From Sulfolobales archaeon Acd1 (GTDB taxonomy: Archaea; Thermoproteota; Thermoprotei_A; Sulfolobales; Sulfolobaceae): DNA of 64,000 bases. The notes beneath the pieces were generated by a model. It was given only the letters and a program-made list of their open reading frames with translations. It did no database searches and was not told where the DNA came from. The stretch covers positions 434,001 to 498,000 of the forward strand of contig APJY01000001.1 of the NCBI GenBank assembly GCA_000389735.1, read 5' to 3'. Of this stretch, positions 38,174 to 48,443 are shown in pieces. The translations under genes and the position numbers were made by a program. Positions within the stretch are counted from its first letter, which is position 1. The number at the start of each line of letters is the position of its first letter.

Positions 38174-38551
38174 TCAGTAAACCCTGCACAGGGAGACGAA
38201 CTCCCTGTCCTCGTCGCACACGTTGAAGTCCTTCAGTTCCTTCAGGGTTTCATTCAGCCTCCCCCTCACAGCCTCCCATACCCTCTCGTCGTAGTCCTTA
38301 ACGTAGATCAGGTAGACCTTGTCCCTACCGGACTTGGGAATGACGTCTATCAATATCGCGTCCCTATCCTCCTTGGTCTCCACGACCTCTATCTCGCTGT
38401 AGTAGATATCGATGGCCTCCACGTCCTTGAGGTCTGCGGCCTTCAGGAGGGCGGACAAGACGTCCACTGCCCTCTCGGGAGGGAATATCTCTTTGGTCTC
38501 GTAGTCTTCCTCCTGGTCGTCCTCGTAGAACTTCACGAAAAGGGACTCCAA
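38174..38551 (-). CDS. Acidic conserved hypothetical protein, 125 aa
   Basis: A strongly acidic small protein (FYEDDQEEDYETKE near the N-terminus) with alternating strands and helices and two cysteines close to the C-terminus (NVCDEDREFVSLCRVY). It follows the adenosine-specific kinase gene by 36 bases on the same strand, so the two are probably co-transcribed. I do not recognise a family. Confidence 0.65.
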   Translation of the reverse strand: MESLFVKFYEDDQEEDYETKEIFPPERAVDVLSALLKAADLKDVEAIDIYYSEIEVVETKEDRDAILIDVIPKSGRDKVYLIYVKDYDERVWEAVRGRLNETLKELKDFNVCDEDREFVSLCRVY

Positions 38552-38587
38552 GACGGGCGGAATTAGGCAAAAAGGTAAAGAAACCTT

Positions 38588-39076
38588 TCACCTCTTGTAG
38601 CCAAACTTTCTCAAGAGCTCCTTCCTCTCCTTGATGTTCTCCTCGTTCTCCACTCCCAGTGGGGTGAAGCCGTCGACGACGCCTATCACTCCCCTACCCT
38701 GGTCGGTCTCCGCTACCAATACCTGGAGCGGGTTCGCCGTTGCGGCGAATATCCTGACCACCTCTTCCACGTTCTTGATCCTGTTGAGCACGTTTATCGG
38801 ATAGCCGTTCTTTATGTAGATCACGAACACGTGGCCCGCGGCAATGCTGAGACACGCCTTCTGGGCCAACTTGATGAGCTCCTCATCGTTCCCGTCCCAC
38901 CTCACCAACCTCTTCCCGCTGGCCTCGCAGAACGCTATGCCGAACTTGAGGTGGGGACTGGAGGAAGCTAACGTCTCGTATAGGTCCTCGACGGTCTTGA
39001 TGAAGTGGGATTGCCCGATTATTACGTTCGTTCCCTCCGGGATCTCGACCCTAACCACATCTATCTTTACCGACAT
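38588..39076 (-). CDS. Adenosine-specific kinase family protein
   Basis: A 162-residue member of the DUF355/adenosine-specific kinase family, found in archaea and thermophiles. Diagnostic segments are [52 protein letters not shown] and the C-terminal [13 protein letters not shown] crenarchaeal structure bound adenosine or AMP, hence the name; physiological activity is not well proven. The start ATG 39076 gives the standard N-terminus. It could serve purine salvage alongside the nearby pur genes. Confidence 0.9.
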   Translation of the reverse strand: MSVKIDVVRVEIPEGTNVIIGQSHFIKTVEDLYETLASSSPHLKFGIAFCEASGKRLVRWDGNDEELIKLAQKACLSIAAGHVFVIYIKNGYPINVLNRIKNVEEVVRIFAATANPLQVLVAETDQGRGVIGVVDGFTPLGVENEENIKERKELLRKFGYKR

Positions 39077-39158
39077 CGGGTAGTATTCGTCGAAGTCGTT
39101 AATTACCTTAATCAGCGTAGGACCACTTCGTCACCTCTCAGATGTACTCCCGTTCACA

Positions 39159-39578
39159 TCACGGGGCGAACCTCTTGTCCAGGTAAGCGACGTTCAGCAC
39201 GACTAAGGTGTTGCCGTTCACGTTAACTTGGTATCCCATCTTAAAAGTGTTGAAGAGCACGTAATAGGTCCCGGGCTTCACGTGAAACACCGCGACTCCG
39301 CTCCCGTTAGTCCAGTTAATGGCGTAGAAGGTATGGTTTTCAGCGGTTCCGGAGTAGAGCCAAACGGGGGCGTTAGCGAGGGGCTGTTGCCCGCCGAACG
39401 GACCGTAGTTCACAATCTCCTTCACGTAGAGGACGTACGTGCCGTTCACCTCGTTGCCCCCCAAAACCTCATAGGTAATGGTCGTCTTGTAAGACTCGTG
39501 GGCCACGTAAACGCCCGCGAGGGTTAAGATCAGCACCAGGCCCATGAGCGCGAGGATGAGCGTCTTGTTCACGGGCAC
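39159..39578 (-). CDS. Membrane-anchored extracytoplasmic beta-sandwich protein
   Basis: An N-terminal signal anchor (about residues 6-26, LILALMGLVLILTLAGVYVA) precedes a roughly 110-residue domain that is mostly beta strand. The ending GVAVFHVKPGTYYVLF resembles carboxypeptidase-regulatory-like or Ig-like domains of surface proteins. Four N-x-S/T sequons (NGT, NHT, NWT, NGS) agree with glycosylation outside the membrane, as is usual for Sulfolobales. Function unknown. Confidence 0.7.
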   Translation of the reverse strand: MPVNKTLILALMGLVLILTLAGVYVAHESYKTTITYEVLGGNEVNGTYVLYVKEIVNYGPFGGQQPLANAPVWLYSGTAENHTFYAINWTNGSGVAVFHVKPGTYYVLFNTFKMGYQVNVNGNTLVVLNVAYLDKRFAP

Positions 39579-39674
39579 CGAAAAGGGTTAACGCATTATA
39601 AAGGTTGTCGAGAGTTCGACCTCCCGTAAGCTTACTCACTTTATATCCTATCGCGCGTTGTACATCTATGCGAA

Positions 39675-40214
39675 GTGTCGTTAGAGGCGTTAAAGCTCGC
39701 GCTTAAGCAGGATAAGGACACCTTCAGGCGCTACATGGTACTAGGGGCTTTCGACGGCCTAGTGGTAGGGGTCTCGCTGATCGTCACGCTCGGAACGCTT
39801 TCCAACGAGGAGCTCGTCATACACTCCGCCCTTTCTGGAATAATAGGCGTGAGCGCCGCCTCCTTCTGGAACACGGTCGTGGCTGAAAGCCGAGAGAAGG
39901 CGATCGAGCTCAGGAACCTGGAAAGGCAGATGCTGAGGGCCCTTAAGGGAACGATTTACGAGAAGGTTAACAACTACTCCGTGTGGATCTCCGCGTTGAT
40001 ACACGCCCTATCTCCCCTGCTGGGGATGTTGATCGTCCTGGCTTACACCCTGAGCGGGAGCACCGCGTTAGCGACTGCTTTGGGGTTGGCCGTGATCTCG
40101 GCCTTAGGCCTGATGTACGAGGGAACGATTAAGGAGAGGCTTAAGTCTACAGCCGTAATGACGGTCGCCGGGGTCTTGACCGCGCTGCTGGCTTACCTCA
40201 TCAGGCCCGGCTAA
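39675..40214 (+). CDS. CCC1/VIT1-like (DUF125) membrane protein
   Basis: Starts with an amphipathic segment and FDGLVVGVSLIVTLG, the TM1 signature of VIT1/CCC1 family iron/manganese transporters, followed by SGIIGVSAASFWNTVVAESRE and a charged helical insert (REKAIELRNLERQML). Five membrane helices. The usual metal-binding glutamates of the insert are only partly present, so metal transport is likely but not certain. The GTG start at 39675 lies about 31 bases after TTTATATCC. Its last four bases overlap a small Cys-rich gene. Confidence 0.8.
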   Translation: MSLEALKLALKQDKDTFRRYMVLGAFDGLVVGVSLIVTLGTLSNEELVIHSALSGIIGVSAASFWNTVVAESREKAIELRNLERQMLRALKGTIYEKVNNYSVWISALIHALSPLLGMLIVLAYTLSGSTALATALGLAVISALGLMYEGTIKERLKSTAVMTVAGVLTALLAYLIRPG

Positions 40215-40396
40215 ATCCACCAGCCGGTCACGCTGTGACACCCGAACCTCCTGTAGAGCTCGACGCACTTGTTCTTATCGCCCTTGGCGCAGGGCTCGCA
40301 TAACGCCACGTAATCCTTAACGGTCTCCTCGTCACAAACTACCCTCCCACAGATTAACACGCAGGTCCTGTCCCCTTCATTGAAAAAACACTGCAT
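40211..40396 (-). CDS. Cysteine-rich small protein, 61 aa
   Basis: Eight cysteines in 61 residues (positions 3, 12, 16, 21, 33, 36, 44, 53), including CxxxC and CEPC, and an acidic central part. They could hold one or two zinc ions or iron. It ends on the tail of the VIT-like gene and begins 14 bases after the 3-hydroxyacyl-CoA dehydrogenase gene on the same strand, so it is probably co-transcribed with the latter. I do not recognise the family. Confidence 0.62.
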   Translation of the reverse strand: MQCFFNEGDRTCVLICGRVVCDEETVKDYVALCEPCAKGDKNKCVELYRRFGCHSVTGWWI

Positions 40397-40410
40397 GGCT
40401 TCCTGGCCCC

Positions 40411-41376
40411 TCAGACCTTACCCCTGAGGAGCTTTATTACGTTAATTAATTGCTGATCCCTCCACTTAGACAGCTCGGCGAAGGTCTTCCCCTTCACGAA
40501 GCTGTACTCTTTCATTTGCTCCACCGCCCTCTTGACCCCGCTGTAGGGGAACTTGTCCCACTTCGCTAAGTCGTGCATCCACTCGTTCGCTCCCCAGCCG
40601 AAGCCCCTGCTGAAGAAGTACTCGAGCCCTCCCTCCCCTCCTCCTAAATGGTAGGTCAGGAACGGGCCCATAAAGGCCCACCTCAGGCCGATCGCGGCCG
40701 TCATGACCTTGTCTATATCCTCCACAGTCGCCACCCCCATGTCGACCAAGTGAACCGCCTCCCTGAAGAGGGCGAAGGCGAGCCTGTTACCTATGAAGCC
40801 CGGGACTTCCTTCCTTAGAACCACCACTACCCTTTCCAGTTTCTTCTCCATGAAGTCCTTCGTCGCTTCCAGCACTTCTTGGCTTGTTCTCTCGCCGGGA
40901 ACGACCTCAACTAAAGGCAGTAAGTGCGGAGGGTTCCATGGGTGGGCTATGACTCCTCTCTCGGGGTGCCTCTTCATCGCCTTTTGGATCTCGGTCATAA
41001 GGAGACCGGAGGTGCTCGAGGCCAGTATGACGTCTGAGGGTAGTTTCTCGTCGAGTTCTCCGAAGATCTTCTTCTTAACGTCGTAGTCCTCTATGACGGC
41101 CTCCAGAACGAAGTCTGCCCCCTTAACCGCCTCGTTGAAATCCGTGGTGGGGGTCACCCTCCTCAAGTACTCCTCAGGGCGCCTTTCGACGAGCTTGTTC
41201 TCGTAGAGGACGTTGAGATAGGACTTAACCTTCTCCATTCCCTTATCGAGGGTCTCCTTCTTCTCCGTGTAGAAGGTAGCGTCTATCCCTTTCACCGCTA
41301 AGAGTGCCGTCCAACCAGCGCCTATCACTCCGGCTCCTATTACCGCGACCCTCCTGACGTCCCTCACGAATGACAC
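40411..41376 (-). CDS. 3-hydroxyacyl-CoA (3-hydroxybutyryl-CoA) dehydrogenase
   Basis: An NAD-binding Rossmann domain ([12 protein letters not shown], GxGxxGxG) plus the C-terminal 3HCDH helical domain; the catalytic histidine region [13 protein letters not shown] and the [10 protein letters not shown] motif are conserved. It oxidises (S)-3-hydroxybutyryl-CoA to acetoacetyl-CoA in beta-oxidation or in the last steps of the 4-hydroxybutyrate cycle; a carnitine- or L-gulonate-dehydrogenase-like specificity is possible for this short form. I use GTG 41376 because TATA GGCTTAAAACT lies 26 bases upstream of it; the ATG at 41394 would put TATA only 8 bases away. Confidence 0.85.
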   Translation of the reverse strand: MSFVRDVRRVAVIGAGVIGAGWTALLAVKGIDATFYTEKKETLDKGMEKVKSYLNVLYENKLVERRPEEYLRRVTPTTDFNEAVKGADFVLEAVIEDYDVKKKIFGELDEKLPSDVILASSTSGLLMTEIQKAMKRHPERGVIAHPWNPPHLLPLVEVVPGERTSQEVLEATKDFMEKKLERVVVVLRKEVPGFIGNRLAFALFREAVHLVDMGVATVEDIDKVMTAAIGLRWAFMGPFLTYHLGGGEGGLEYFFSRGFGWGANEWMHDLAKWDKFPYSGVKRAVEQMKEYSFVKGKTFAELSKWRDQQLINVIKLLRGKV

Positions 41377-41378
41377 CG

Positions 41379-41407
41379 ATTTAAACTGATACAAGCAGTT
41401 TTAAGCC
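41379..41407. promoter_or_regulatory. Two interlocked divergent promoters
   Basis: TATTTAAAC-like GATTTAAACTG (41378-41388) is 25 bases before ATG 41408 on the plus strand. GGCTTAAAACT (41397-41407 on the minus strand) is 26 bases before GTG 41376. The two TATA boxes therefore sit inside each other's promoter, within about 30 bases. Confidence 0.5.
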
Positions 41408-42004
41408 ATGCCGACCCTCGGCGACAGTTTGAGACGTTACGTTCAGGAAATGTTACCGAAGCTCGAGCAGAGGTTCCAAAGCAGGGAGGACCTCCTTTTA
41501 CTCTCGAGGGAGGTGATAAGGTACGCCGGCGAGGCCATAAGCCTGTCCCATAGGGGGAGGAGGGACGAGGCCGTCCAGAAGTTCGATATGGCGAAGTCTA
41601 AGCTCAGGGAAGTTAGCGAGAGGGTAAAGGCGTTTCCGGACCTGCTCTACGGCGACGTCGGCACGGCGTACCAGGAGGTGAGCGAGGCGGCGGCGGTACT
41701 ATCGATGTACTTCGACCTCCCTTTACCCTCGCCGGAAGAGCTGGGAGTCCCCGAAAGCTATTACGTCCTGGGGATGGCCGACGCGGTTGGAGAGATGAGG
41801 AGGATGGCGCTCGAGCTGTTGAGGAAAGGGAAGAAGGAGGAGGCCGGGAGAGTCTATCAGACCATGGAGGAGGTGTACGGCGTGCTATGGGACCTCGAGT
41901 ACCCTAAGGCTCTGGTGCCGAACTTGAGACAAAAAATCGACTACATGAGGAGGATAATTGAGGAGACCCATCACGACATATTCATAGCTGAGGCCATGAA
42001 GTGA
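41408..42004 (+). CDS. Translin family protein
   Basis: An all-helical 198-residue translin, a nucleic-acid-binding family that forms octameric barrels and, as translin/TRAX, degrades RNA in eukaryotes. The N-terminal helices carry the R-E-x-V-I-R-Y motif, and the C-terminus has LRQKIDYMRRIIEETHHDI, the typical R-x-D-x-x-R-x-x-x-E-x-T-x-x-D signature whose acidic residues include the TRAX-like catalytic set. The ATG at 41408 is leaderless by TATA position. Confidence 0.88.
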   Translation: MPTLGDSLRRYVQEMLPKLEQRFQSREDLLLLSREVIRYAGEAISLSHRGRRDEAVQKFDMAKSKLREVSERVKAFPDLLYGDVGTAYQEVSEAAAVLSMYFDLPLPSPEELGVPESYYVLGMADAVGEMRRMALELLRKGKKEEAGRVYQTMEEVYGVLWDLEYPKALVPNLRQKIDYMRRIIEETHHDIFIAEAMK

Positions 42005-42010
42005 GTTCGA

Positions 42011-42859
42011 TTATTTCCCGTAGTTCGCCACTACGTAATCCACCAGCTTCTCGGCCACGTTTATTCCCGTTGCGGACATGAAGCCCTTGAACTCGGGAAC
42101 GTCGTTGATCTCGTTGATCACGTAGCCCCTCGATGGGTGCTCGAGCACGTCTATCGAGACGAACTCCCCTCCCACTGTCTTGGCCGCCGATGTAGATACG
42201 CTGATGAGCTTCTCATCTAAGTCAAGAGGTGAGGGGACCCCTCCCAAAGCCACGTTGGCCCTCCACTCGTTTGGCGGTATGTTCCTCGCGTAGCAGCCCA
42301 ACAGCTCGTCCCCAATCACTATGCACCTTATGTCCCTGTTCTTGTACTGTATGTACTCCTGGACTATGTGGATCTTCAACGCTGAGTTCCCCATCATCTC
42401 CCTGTGCTCGACTATGGTCTTCCCCTCGAAGTCGTCCCTTATCAGGGACACCAGCCTGCCCCAACTGCCTATCGGGGGCTTATCTATGAGAGGGTAGCCC
42501 CTCTGCTCGTAAGCCTTCATGACGCTCTCCGGGGACATGGCGATTATCGATTCCGGGATCGGGATGTTCGCCTTGTATAGCTTGGAGTAAGTCAGGATCT
42601 TGTCGCCGCAGACGCTTATTGCATCCGGTGAGTTTATGGTGTGAACCCCCACTCCCTCGAGGACTGCAGAGGAGTACAGTGCCCTGTACATGCTTACCGG
42701 CCTGATGATGGCGACGTCGTATCTGCTCAGAGCCCTGTTGAAGGGTAGGGGGTCCTGGGAGACGTTGATTATATCGTAGGGGACCTTCTTATCCTCAAGG
42801 GCCTTGATTATCAGCTTCTCCTCGACCCTGACTATGTCCACTACTAGGGCTACTCTCAT
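42011..42859 (-). CDS. argX: Glutamate--LysW ligase ArgX (LysX/RimK-type ATP-grasp)
   Basis: A RimK-type ATP-grasp ligase of 282 residues, with the glycine-rich loop [14 protein letters not shown] and the metal-binding [11 protein letters not shown]. LysX and ArgX attach alpha-aminoadipate or glutamate to the carrier LysW for lysine or arginine synthesis. The gene ends the argG-argH-carA-carB series and overlaps carB by four bases, which points to ArgX (glutamate). The EFKGF end, in place of the asparagine that I recall for LysX, also fits ArgX; specificity is inferred. No lysW or argBCD genes are in the window. Confidence 0.85.
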   Translation of the reverse strand: MRVALVVDIVRVEEKLIIKALEDKKVPYDIINVSQDPLPFNRALSRYDVAIIRPVSMYRALYSSAVLEGVGVHTINSPDAISVCGDKILTYSKLYKANIPIPESIIAMSPESVMKAYEQRGYPLIDKPPIGSWGRLVSLIRDDFEGKTIVEHREMMGNSALKIHIVQEYIQYKNRDIRCIVIGDELLGCYARNIPPNEWRANVALGGVPSPLDLDEKLISVSTSAAKTVGGEFVSIDVLEHPSRGYVINEINDVPEFKGFMSATGINVAEKLVDYVVANYGK

Positions 42860-45800
42860 ATACCTGCCCCTAGCTCCCTCAGCTCTAGAAAGCTCATCTC
42901 GTTCCTTTTTATAGCTTCCGCTACCTCCCTGCCCAGCCTGCCGTTGAGTACGAGGGGGACGTTCATGTCCGCCGCTGTCCTCCTCAGTTCGTAATCAACC
43001 TCCGGCATTCTGCCGTCAGTTATAACTAGGCCCACTTTCCTCGCGGAGACCGAGCTCACGGCTTCCTTATAGCTTATCACCTCGTCACCCGCCTCAGCTC
43101 CCTCTACGGTCTTCACGACGTAACCGGCTTCTTTCAGTATCCTGTAAGCCTCCTTAAGGTAGGTCACGTTCCTCCTCCCGTAGACTATGACGTACTCGTC
43201 CCTGTTGGGCATCCTGTTGGGGGCGGTGGAAAGCCAGCTCTTCAGCAAAGCGTCGTAGAAGGTGAGGCCGAAGCTCGCCGCCTCTCCGGTGCTTCTCATT
43301 TCAGGGCCCAAGGACGGGTAGGCACCCTTGAGCTGGGCCCAGGAGAACTGCGGGCTCTTCACGCCCCACCAGGTTACCTTAGGTTGGTAGAAGTCGTCTA
43401 GCTTCAGCCCTTCCTCCACGGCCTCCACCGCCTTCTCCATCAAGTTAACTCCTATGGTTTTACTCGTGAAAGGCATCGACCTCGAGACCCTCAGGTTCAT
43501 CTCTATTACGTAAGGGACTCCGTCCCTGACCACGAACTGGATGTTGAAAGGCCCTTTGATGCTCAGCTCCCTCGCCAGGGTCAGGGCTATCCCCTTCATT
43601 TCCTTAACCGTCGCCTCGTTTAGGAGCCTGTGGGGGATGCTCATAGTGGCGTCGCCGCTGTGAACCCCGGCTTCCTCGACGTGCTCCAGGACCGCTCCTA
43701 TCGCGCCCTTTCCGTCGGTGGCGGCGTCTACCTCCACCTCAATCGCGTCCTCGATGAACTTGGAGATAACGACGGGATGCTGGGGGGAGACGTCGGTCGC
43801 CCTCCTTATGTAGTTCCAGAGCTCGTCGTAGCTGTAGACCACGTCCATGGCTGAGCCGCTCAGCACGTAGCTCGGCCTTACCAGCACCGGGAAACCAACT
43901 TCGTCGACGAACTTCTTAACCTCCTCCTCGCTCCTCGCGGAAACCCAAGGGGGCTGCTTTATCCCCAGCCTGTCGAGGAGCTTGGAGAACTTCTCCCTGT
44001 CCTCCGCGTTGTCCACGGCGTGCCCGGCTGTGCCGTAAAGCCTCACCCCCAAGTCCTCCAGCTTCTTCGCCACACTGTTCCCGATTTGCCCTCCAGCGTA
44101 AGTCACCACGTGCTTCGGCCTCTCCTTGAGGTAGATGTCCATTATCCTCTCGACCGATATCTCGTCGAAGTAGAGCTTCCTGCTGACGTCCCAATCCGTA
44201 GAGACGGTCTCGGGGTTGTAGTTCAGCATCATGACCTCGCCGTAACGCATCTCCAGGGCGTCCTTCGTGAGCACCGTGCTCCAGTCGAACTCCACCGAGA
44301 CCCCGATCCTGAACCCACCGGCCCCCAGCACGAGGACCTTGTCTGGCCTATTCGAGAACTCCACGTCGTCCTCCTCCGCGTTATAGGTCAGGTAGAGGTA
44401 GTTAGTCACGGCCGGCCACTCGCCGGCCAAGGTGTCGATTTGTTTGACCTTGGGCTCTATCTTCCATTCAGCCCTCATCTTCCTTATCTCCTCCTCGCTC
44501 TTCCCCACCGCCTTGGCTATCTGGTAGTCACTGAAGCCCAACCTCTTCGCCTTGAGGAGGGCGCCCCTGTCGAGCCTCTTCGCCCTCTTGAGCTCCTCGT
44601 AGAAGTCCACGAGGGCCTTGAGCTTCTTCCCGAAGAATATGTCCAGCCCGTAAGCGTCCCAGAGGTCCTCGGGCGTGGCCCCCTCCTTCAGGGCTTTGGC
44701 GGCGTAGAGGAACCAGTAGGGCCTCTTCTCCTTCAGGGCCTCCAACGCCTCTTCCTTGGTCATGTGGGACTCGTAAATCCTCCCACCGACCACGCCTGGC
44801 TCGCCGATGTCCAGCATTCTGACGGCTTTCTGGAGGGCCTCTTCGAAGGACCTCGCTATGCTCATTACCTCCCCCACACTCTTCATCTCGGTTCCGACGG
44901 AGTTCTCCACCCTATCAAACTTCTGAAGGTCCCACCTGGGAACCTTTATGACCACGTAGTCCAGGCTCGGCTCGAAGCACGCGCAGGTCGACCCAGTTAC
45001 CTTGTTTATCACTTCCGGCAAAGAGTAACCCAAGGCGAGTTTAGCGGCTACGTAAGCTAAGGGGTAACCGGTAACCTTAGAAGCCAGGGCGGAAGACCTC
45101 GACATCCTCGGGTTGGTCTCGATCACGTAATTCTCCCTACCGTAAGGGTTCAGGGCGAACTGGACGTTGCACTCTCCCATCAGTTCTATGGATTGTGCGA
45201 CCTTCATGGATCTGGTCCTCATCTCCTGGTACTCGTAGTTGTCGAGCGTCTGGCAGGGGGAGATCACTGTGCTCTCTCCCGTGTGGACTCCCATCGGGTC
45301 GAGGTTCTCGATGCAGGCGATCACCGCCGAGTTGCCCTTGTAGTCCCTCATAACCTCGTACTCCAACTCCTTCCAGTGGTAGAGGTACTTCTCGATGAGC
45401 ACCTCACCTATGTAGCTCTGAGCGAAGGCCCTCCTGACGTCCCTCCTCAACTGTTCCTCGGTCCAGGCTACAGTTGACCCCCTACCGCCCAGGTTGAAGC
45501 TGACCCTGACCATCACGGGGTAACCTATCTCCCTAGCTACTTTCACGGCCTCCTCCTCGCTCGTGGCGGAACTACTCGGGGGGACAGGTAAACCCGCTTC
45601 GATCATTGTCTCCCTGAACTTCTCCCTGCTCAGTGCCCTCTCGATGCCACTAATCGGCGTGCCCAGAACCTTTATGCCGTACTTCTGTATCACTCCCCTC
45701 TTCCATAAGTCGACGCCCACGTTGAGGGCCGTCTGCCCGCCGAAGCCCACCATAATCCCGTCGGGCCTTTCCTTCTCTATCACCTTCTCGACGGCCCACC

Positions 45801-46005
45801 AGGTGATCGGGATCATGTAGAGCCTGTCGGTCATCTTGAAGGTGGTCTGTATGGTGGCGACGTTGGAGCTGACAAGCACAGTCCGTATCCCTTCCTCCCT
45901 CACCGCCTTGAGGGCCTGGGAGCCGGAGTAGTCGAACTCGGCGGCCTCCGCGATCTTTATGGGCCCTGACCCGACTATCAGAACCTTCTTTATCGTGTCC
46001 CTCAT
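42856..46005 (-). CDS. carB: Carbamoyl-phosphate synthase large subunit
   Basis: The 1049-residue synthetase makes carbamoyl phosphate from bicarbonate, ammonia and two ATP, for arginine and pyrimidines. Two homologous ATP-grasp halves are seen ([20 protein letters not shown] at the N-terminus; [17 protein letters not shown] at about 563), each with its ExNxR metal site (NPRMSRS, NLRVSRS), joined by an oligomerisation segment, and a C-terminal MGS-like allosteric domain. It is 10 bases after carA, overlaps argX by four, and is complete. Confidence 0.97.
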   Translation of the reverse strand: MRDTIKKVLIVGSGPIKIAEAAEFDYSGSQALKAVREEGIRTVLVSSNVATIQTTFKMTDRLYMIPITWWAVEKVIEKERPDGIMVGFGGQTALNVGVDLWKRGVIQKYGIKVLGTPISGIERALSREKFRETMIEAGLPVPPSSSATSEEEAVKVAREIGYPVMVRVSFNLGGRGSTVAWTEEQLRRDVRRAFAQSYIGEVLIEKYLYHWKELEYEVMRDYKGNSAVIACIENLDPMGVHTGESTVISPCQTLDNYEYQEMRTRSMKVAQSIELMGECNVQFALNPYGRENYVIETNPRMSRSSALASKVTGYPLAYVAAKLALGYSLPEVINKVTGSTCACFEPSLDYVVIKVPRWDLQKFDRVENSVGTEMKSVGEVMSIARSFEEALQKAVRMLDIGEPGVVGGRIYESHMTKEEALEALKEKRPYWFLYAAKALKEGATPEDLWDAYGLDIFFGKKLKALVDFYEELKRAKRLDRGALLKAKRLGFSDYQIAKAVGKSEEEIRKMRAEWKIEPKVKQIDTLAGEWPAVTNYLYLTYNAEEDDVEFSNRPDKVLVLGAGGFRIGVSVEFDWSTVLTKDALEMRYGEVMMLNYNPETVSTDWDVSRKLYFDEISVERIMDIYLKERPKHVVTYAGGQIGNSVAKKLEDLGVRLYGTAGHAVDNAEDREKFSKLLDRLGIKQPPWVSARSEEEVKKFVDEVGFPVLVRPSYVLSGSAMDVVYSYDELWNYIRRATDVSPQHPVVISKFIEDAIEVEVDAATDGKGAIGAVLEHVEEAGVHSGDATMSIPHRLLNEATVKEMKGIALTLARELSIKGPFNIQFVVRDGVPYVIEMNLRVSRSMPFTSKTIGVNLMEKAVEAVEEGLKLDDFYQPKVTWWGVKSPQFSWAQLKGAYPSLGPEMRSTGEAASFGLTFYDALLKSWLSTAPNRMPNRDEYVIVYGRRNVTYLKEAYRILKEAGYVVKTVEGAEAGDEVISYKEAVSSVSARKVGLVITDGRMPEVDYELRRTAADMNVPLVLNGRLGREVAEAIKRNEMSFLELRELGAGI

Positions 46006-46015
46006 CCCGACCCCC

Positions 46016-47128
46016 TCAGGGGCTTATGAGCTTCCCGAAGCGGTCGAAGACCCAGGTGGTGTCCCAGGGACCCGGCCTCGCCTCTGGGTGGAATTGAACC
46101 GAGAGTATCTTGTACCTCTCGTGGTACCAGCCCTCTATCGTGCCGTCGTCAGGGTTGACGAACCAGAGCTTGGCCCCGTGGGGCATGTCAGCCTTGTCGA
46201 GGATGGCGTAGCCGTGGTTGTGGGTGGAGATATAACAGGAGTTGTTCGTGACGTCCACTACCGGCTTATTAACTGCCCTGTGGCCGAACTTCATTTTCCT
46301 TATCCTGCCTCCCAGGGCTATGGTGCCGACCTGGTGGCCGAGGCAGATGCCCAGGATCGGAACGCCGTACTCTACCAGAGCCTTGTAAGTCTCTACGGGC
46401 TCCTTTAGGAGGTTCGGGTTTCCCGGGCCGTTGCTGAAGACCACACCCACCGGTTCGTGCTCCATTACTTTATCCGCGGAGGTCTTGCAGGGAACCCTCA
46501 CGATCGTGTAGCCGAGCTTATGGTAAAGGGATTGGAGAATACCGTGCTTTATCCCGCAGTCCACGACCACTATCACTTCGTCGCTTCTGTTCCTGTGCAC
46601 TATCACCTCCTTGGGGGAGGTGAACTCCGTGAAGTCTATCTCGTCGTACCTCTTCTCCAAGAACTTCCTGGGATCCTCAAACTCGTAGCCTGACGAGATA
46701 ACCCCCATCATGGCGCCCTTAGTCCTTACCCTCTTCACGATGGCCCTCGTGTCGACGTCGCTCAGCCCGGGGACTCCCTCGCTGAGGAGCCACTCGTGAA
46801 GGGACATGGCGGAGTTCCACTTGTACGGCTCCGTCTCTTCGGCCACCACTAGCCCAGCCACCTGGATCCTCTCAGACTCGAAGTTTGTCAGTATGCCTTC
46901 CACTGCCTCCTTCTTGGGGACGCCGTAGTTGCCGACCAGAGGGTGAGTGATAACGAGGATCTGGCCCCTGTATGATGGGTCGGTCAACGACTCGGGGTAG
47001 CCGTTCATCGCGGTTGTGAAGACCACCTCCCCTGCCCTGACAGCCCTGGCGCCGAAGCCGCAGCCCTCAATTAGGGTGCCGTCCTCCAGGTAAAGGTAAC
47101 CCTTAGTCCCCCTCTTGCAATAGGTCAT
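46016..47128 (-). CDS. carA: Carbamoyl-phosphate synthase small subunit
   Basis: The glutaminase that supplies NH3 to CarB. The N-terminal domain starts [14 protein letters not shown]. The class I GATase domain has GICLGHQ (nucleophile cysteine), with the histidine/glutamate pair in [11 protein letters not shown] near the C-terminus. The 370-residue length is standard. The start ATG 47128 overlaps the argH end by 26 bases. Confidence 0.96.
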   Translation of the reverse strand: MTYCKRGTKGYLYLEDGTLIEGCGFGARAVRAGEVVFTTAMNGYPESLTDPSYRGQILVITHPLVGNYGVPKKEAVEGILTNFESERIQVAGLVVAEETEPYKWNSAMSLHEWLLSEGVPGLSDVDTRAIVKRVRTKGAMMGVISSGYEFEDPRKFLEKRYDEIDFTEFTSPKEVIVHRNRSDEVIVVVDCGIKHGILQSLYHKLGYTIVRVPCKTSADKVMEHEPVGVVFSNGPGNPNLLKEPVETYKALVEYGVPILGICLGHQVGTIALGGRIRKMKFGHRAVNKPVVDVTNNSCYISTHNHGYAILDKADMPHGAKLWFVNPDDGTIEGWYHERYKILSVQFHPEARPGPWDTTWVFDRFGKLISP

Positions 47129-48443
47129 CTTCCATTACCCTCAGGGAGGCTAGGCCCTCGTTCATGGAGGACTTTAAGGACTCCAAGGCCTGTTTGTCCC
47201 TCTCCAGCCTCGACCTCTGTAACTCCAAGGCCTTCCCCAAGCCTGAAGGGCTCGGGCTTCCCAAAACCGCTTTCATTTCTATTGATTGATTGAAAGAAAT
47301 TGAAGGGCTGAATAAGCCCGCTCTCAGATTTTGCGCGATTCTCTTATAAGCTTTTCTGTACGGCTCCCCCTTGAGGGCCAGGAGTTCCGCCTCGTCGGTA
47401 GCCAGAGTTTCCGGGTCCAATCCCTTCGCCTTGACCTTAAGGTTCAAGAGCGCTGAGCCAATAATCCAGGTGGCCAGGGAGGCCTCCCTGAGGCAGTCGA
47501 AGTAATTCGGGTTGATCTCCTGGAGGTCCAAGTTGTAGCCCGATGGCAGGGACTTGTAGGAGGCCATAGCCCCCGTCAGTCTCCCGATACAGAGCCCCGT
47601 CCTCGACCTGAGCACCTCCATGGTCACGGCGTTCCTCTTCTGAGGCATGAGGCTGCTCGTGCTGACGTGACTGTCGGGGAGCTCTACGAAGTCGACGAAC
47701 TTCGACGAGAGGAGTATGAGGTCCTCGGCGACCCTCGAGTGGACAAGCATAAGGGAAGCCGCGAAGTAGGCCACGTCTATCAACTCAGCCCTACTCCCAG
47801 CGGCCTGTATCGTGTTGTATATAGGCTCGGAGAAGCCCAACATCCTGGCCTCCCTAGCCCTGTCGATCTTGGCGTTGGTGCCCACGATAGCCCCAGAACC
47901 CAAAGGCGATCTGTTGAGGTTCTTTAAGGTCGCTAGTCCCAGGGACCACCGCGACGCTAACTCCTCCTCCACGTAGCTCAGGTAGTGACCGAAGGTGCTA
48001 GGCTGGGCCGGCTGGAAGTGTGTGTACACGGGGAACAGCGTCTCTCTTTCCCTCTCCGCCCTCTCCAAGAGCCTGCTCCTCAAGTCGAGGAGGTCGTCGA
48101 GAAGATCTACGAGCATGTCCCTTGCCTTAAGCCTCAAGGCTGTGGCCACGTGGTCGTTCCTGCTCCTCGCGAAGCCGACCCAACCGGCTTCCTCACCGAC
48201 AACCTTCAGCAAGTAGTCCTCGATCGCCTCGTGGACGTCCTCATAGTTCTCCGGGATCTCCCTGAAGGACTCTATCGCCCTGACTAACTTGGCGGCGGTG
48301 TCCCTGCTGATGTAATTGGATAAATAAAGCTCTATCACGTGGGCCTTCAGGACGAGCTTCACCTGGTCCAAGATCTCCTTGTCCCAGGCTATGGAGGAGG
48401 TGTACTTGACCGCCTCCTCAGCTTTCCAGTCCCTGTAGAGCAC
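47103..48443 (-). CDS. argH: Argininosuccinate lyase
   Basis: Cleaves argininosuccinate to arginine and fumarate. The fumarase/aspartase-superfamily signature SSLMPQKRN (here in STSSLMPQKRNAVTMEV) and HTHFQPAQP-type YTHFQPAQPSTFGHY are intact. At 446 residues it is of normal length. It overlaps the last base of argG and the first of carA, so the five genes are a tight operon. Confidence 0.95.
   Translation of the reverse strand: MLYRDWKAEEAVKYTSSIAWDKEILDQVKLVLKAHVIELYLSNYISRDTAAKLVRAIESFREIPENYEDVHEAIEDYLLKVVGEEAGWVGFARSRNDHVATALRLKARDMLVDLLDDLLDLRSRLLERAERERETLFPVYTHFQPAQPSTFGHYLSYVEEELASRWSLGLATLKNLNRSPLGSGAIVGTNAKIDRAREARMLGFSEPIYNTIQAAGSRAELIDVAYFAASLMLVHSRVAEDLILLSSKFVDFVELPDSHVSTSSLMPQKRNAVTMEVLRSRTGLCIGRLTGAMASYKSLPSGYNLDLQEINPNYFDCLREASLATWIIGSALLNLKVKAKGLDPETLATDEAELLALKGEPYRKAYKRIAQNLRAGLFSPSISFNQSIEMKAVLGSPSPSGLGKALELQRSRLERDKQALESLKSSMNEGLASLRVMEDDLLQEGD

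Noticed and set aside
44020-45060. A 346-codon open frame on the plus strand inside carB
   Set aside because: It is a shadow of carB; composition is Leu/Val/His/Gln-rich with no motif, and carB is complete across it.
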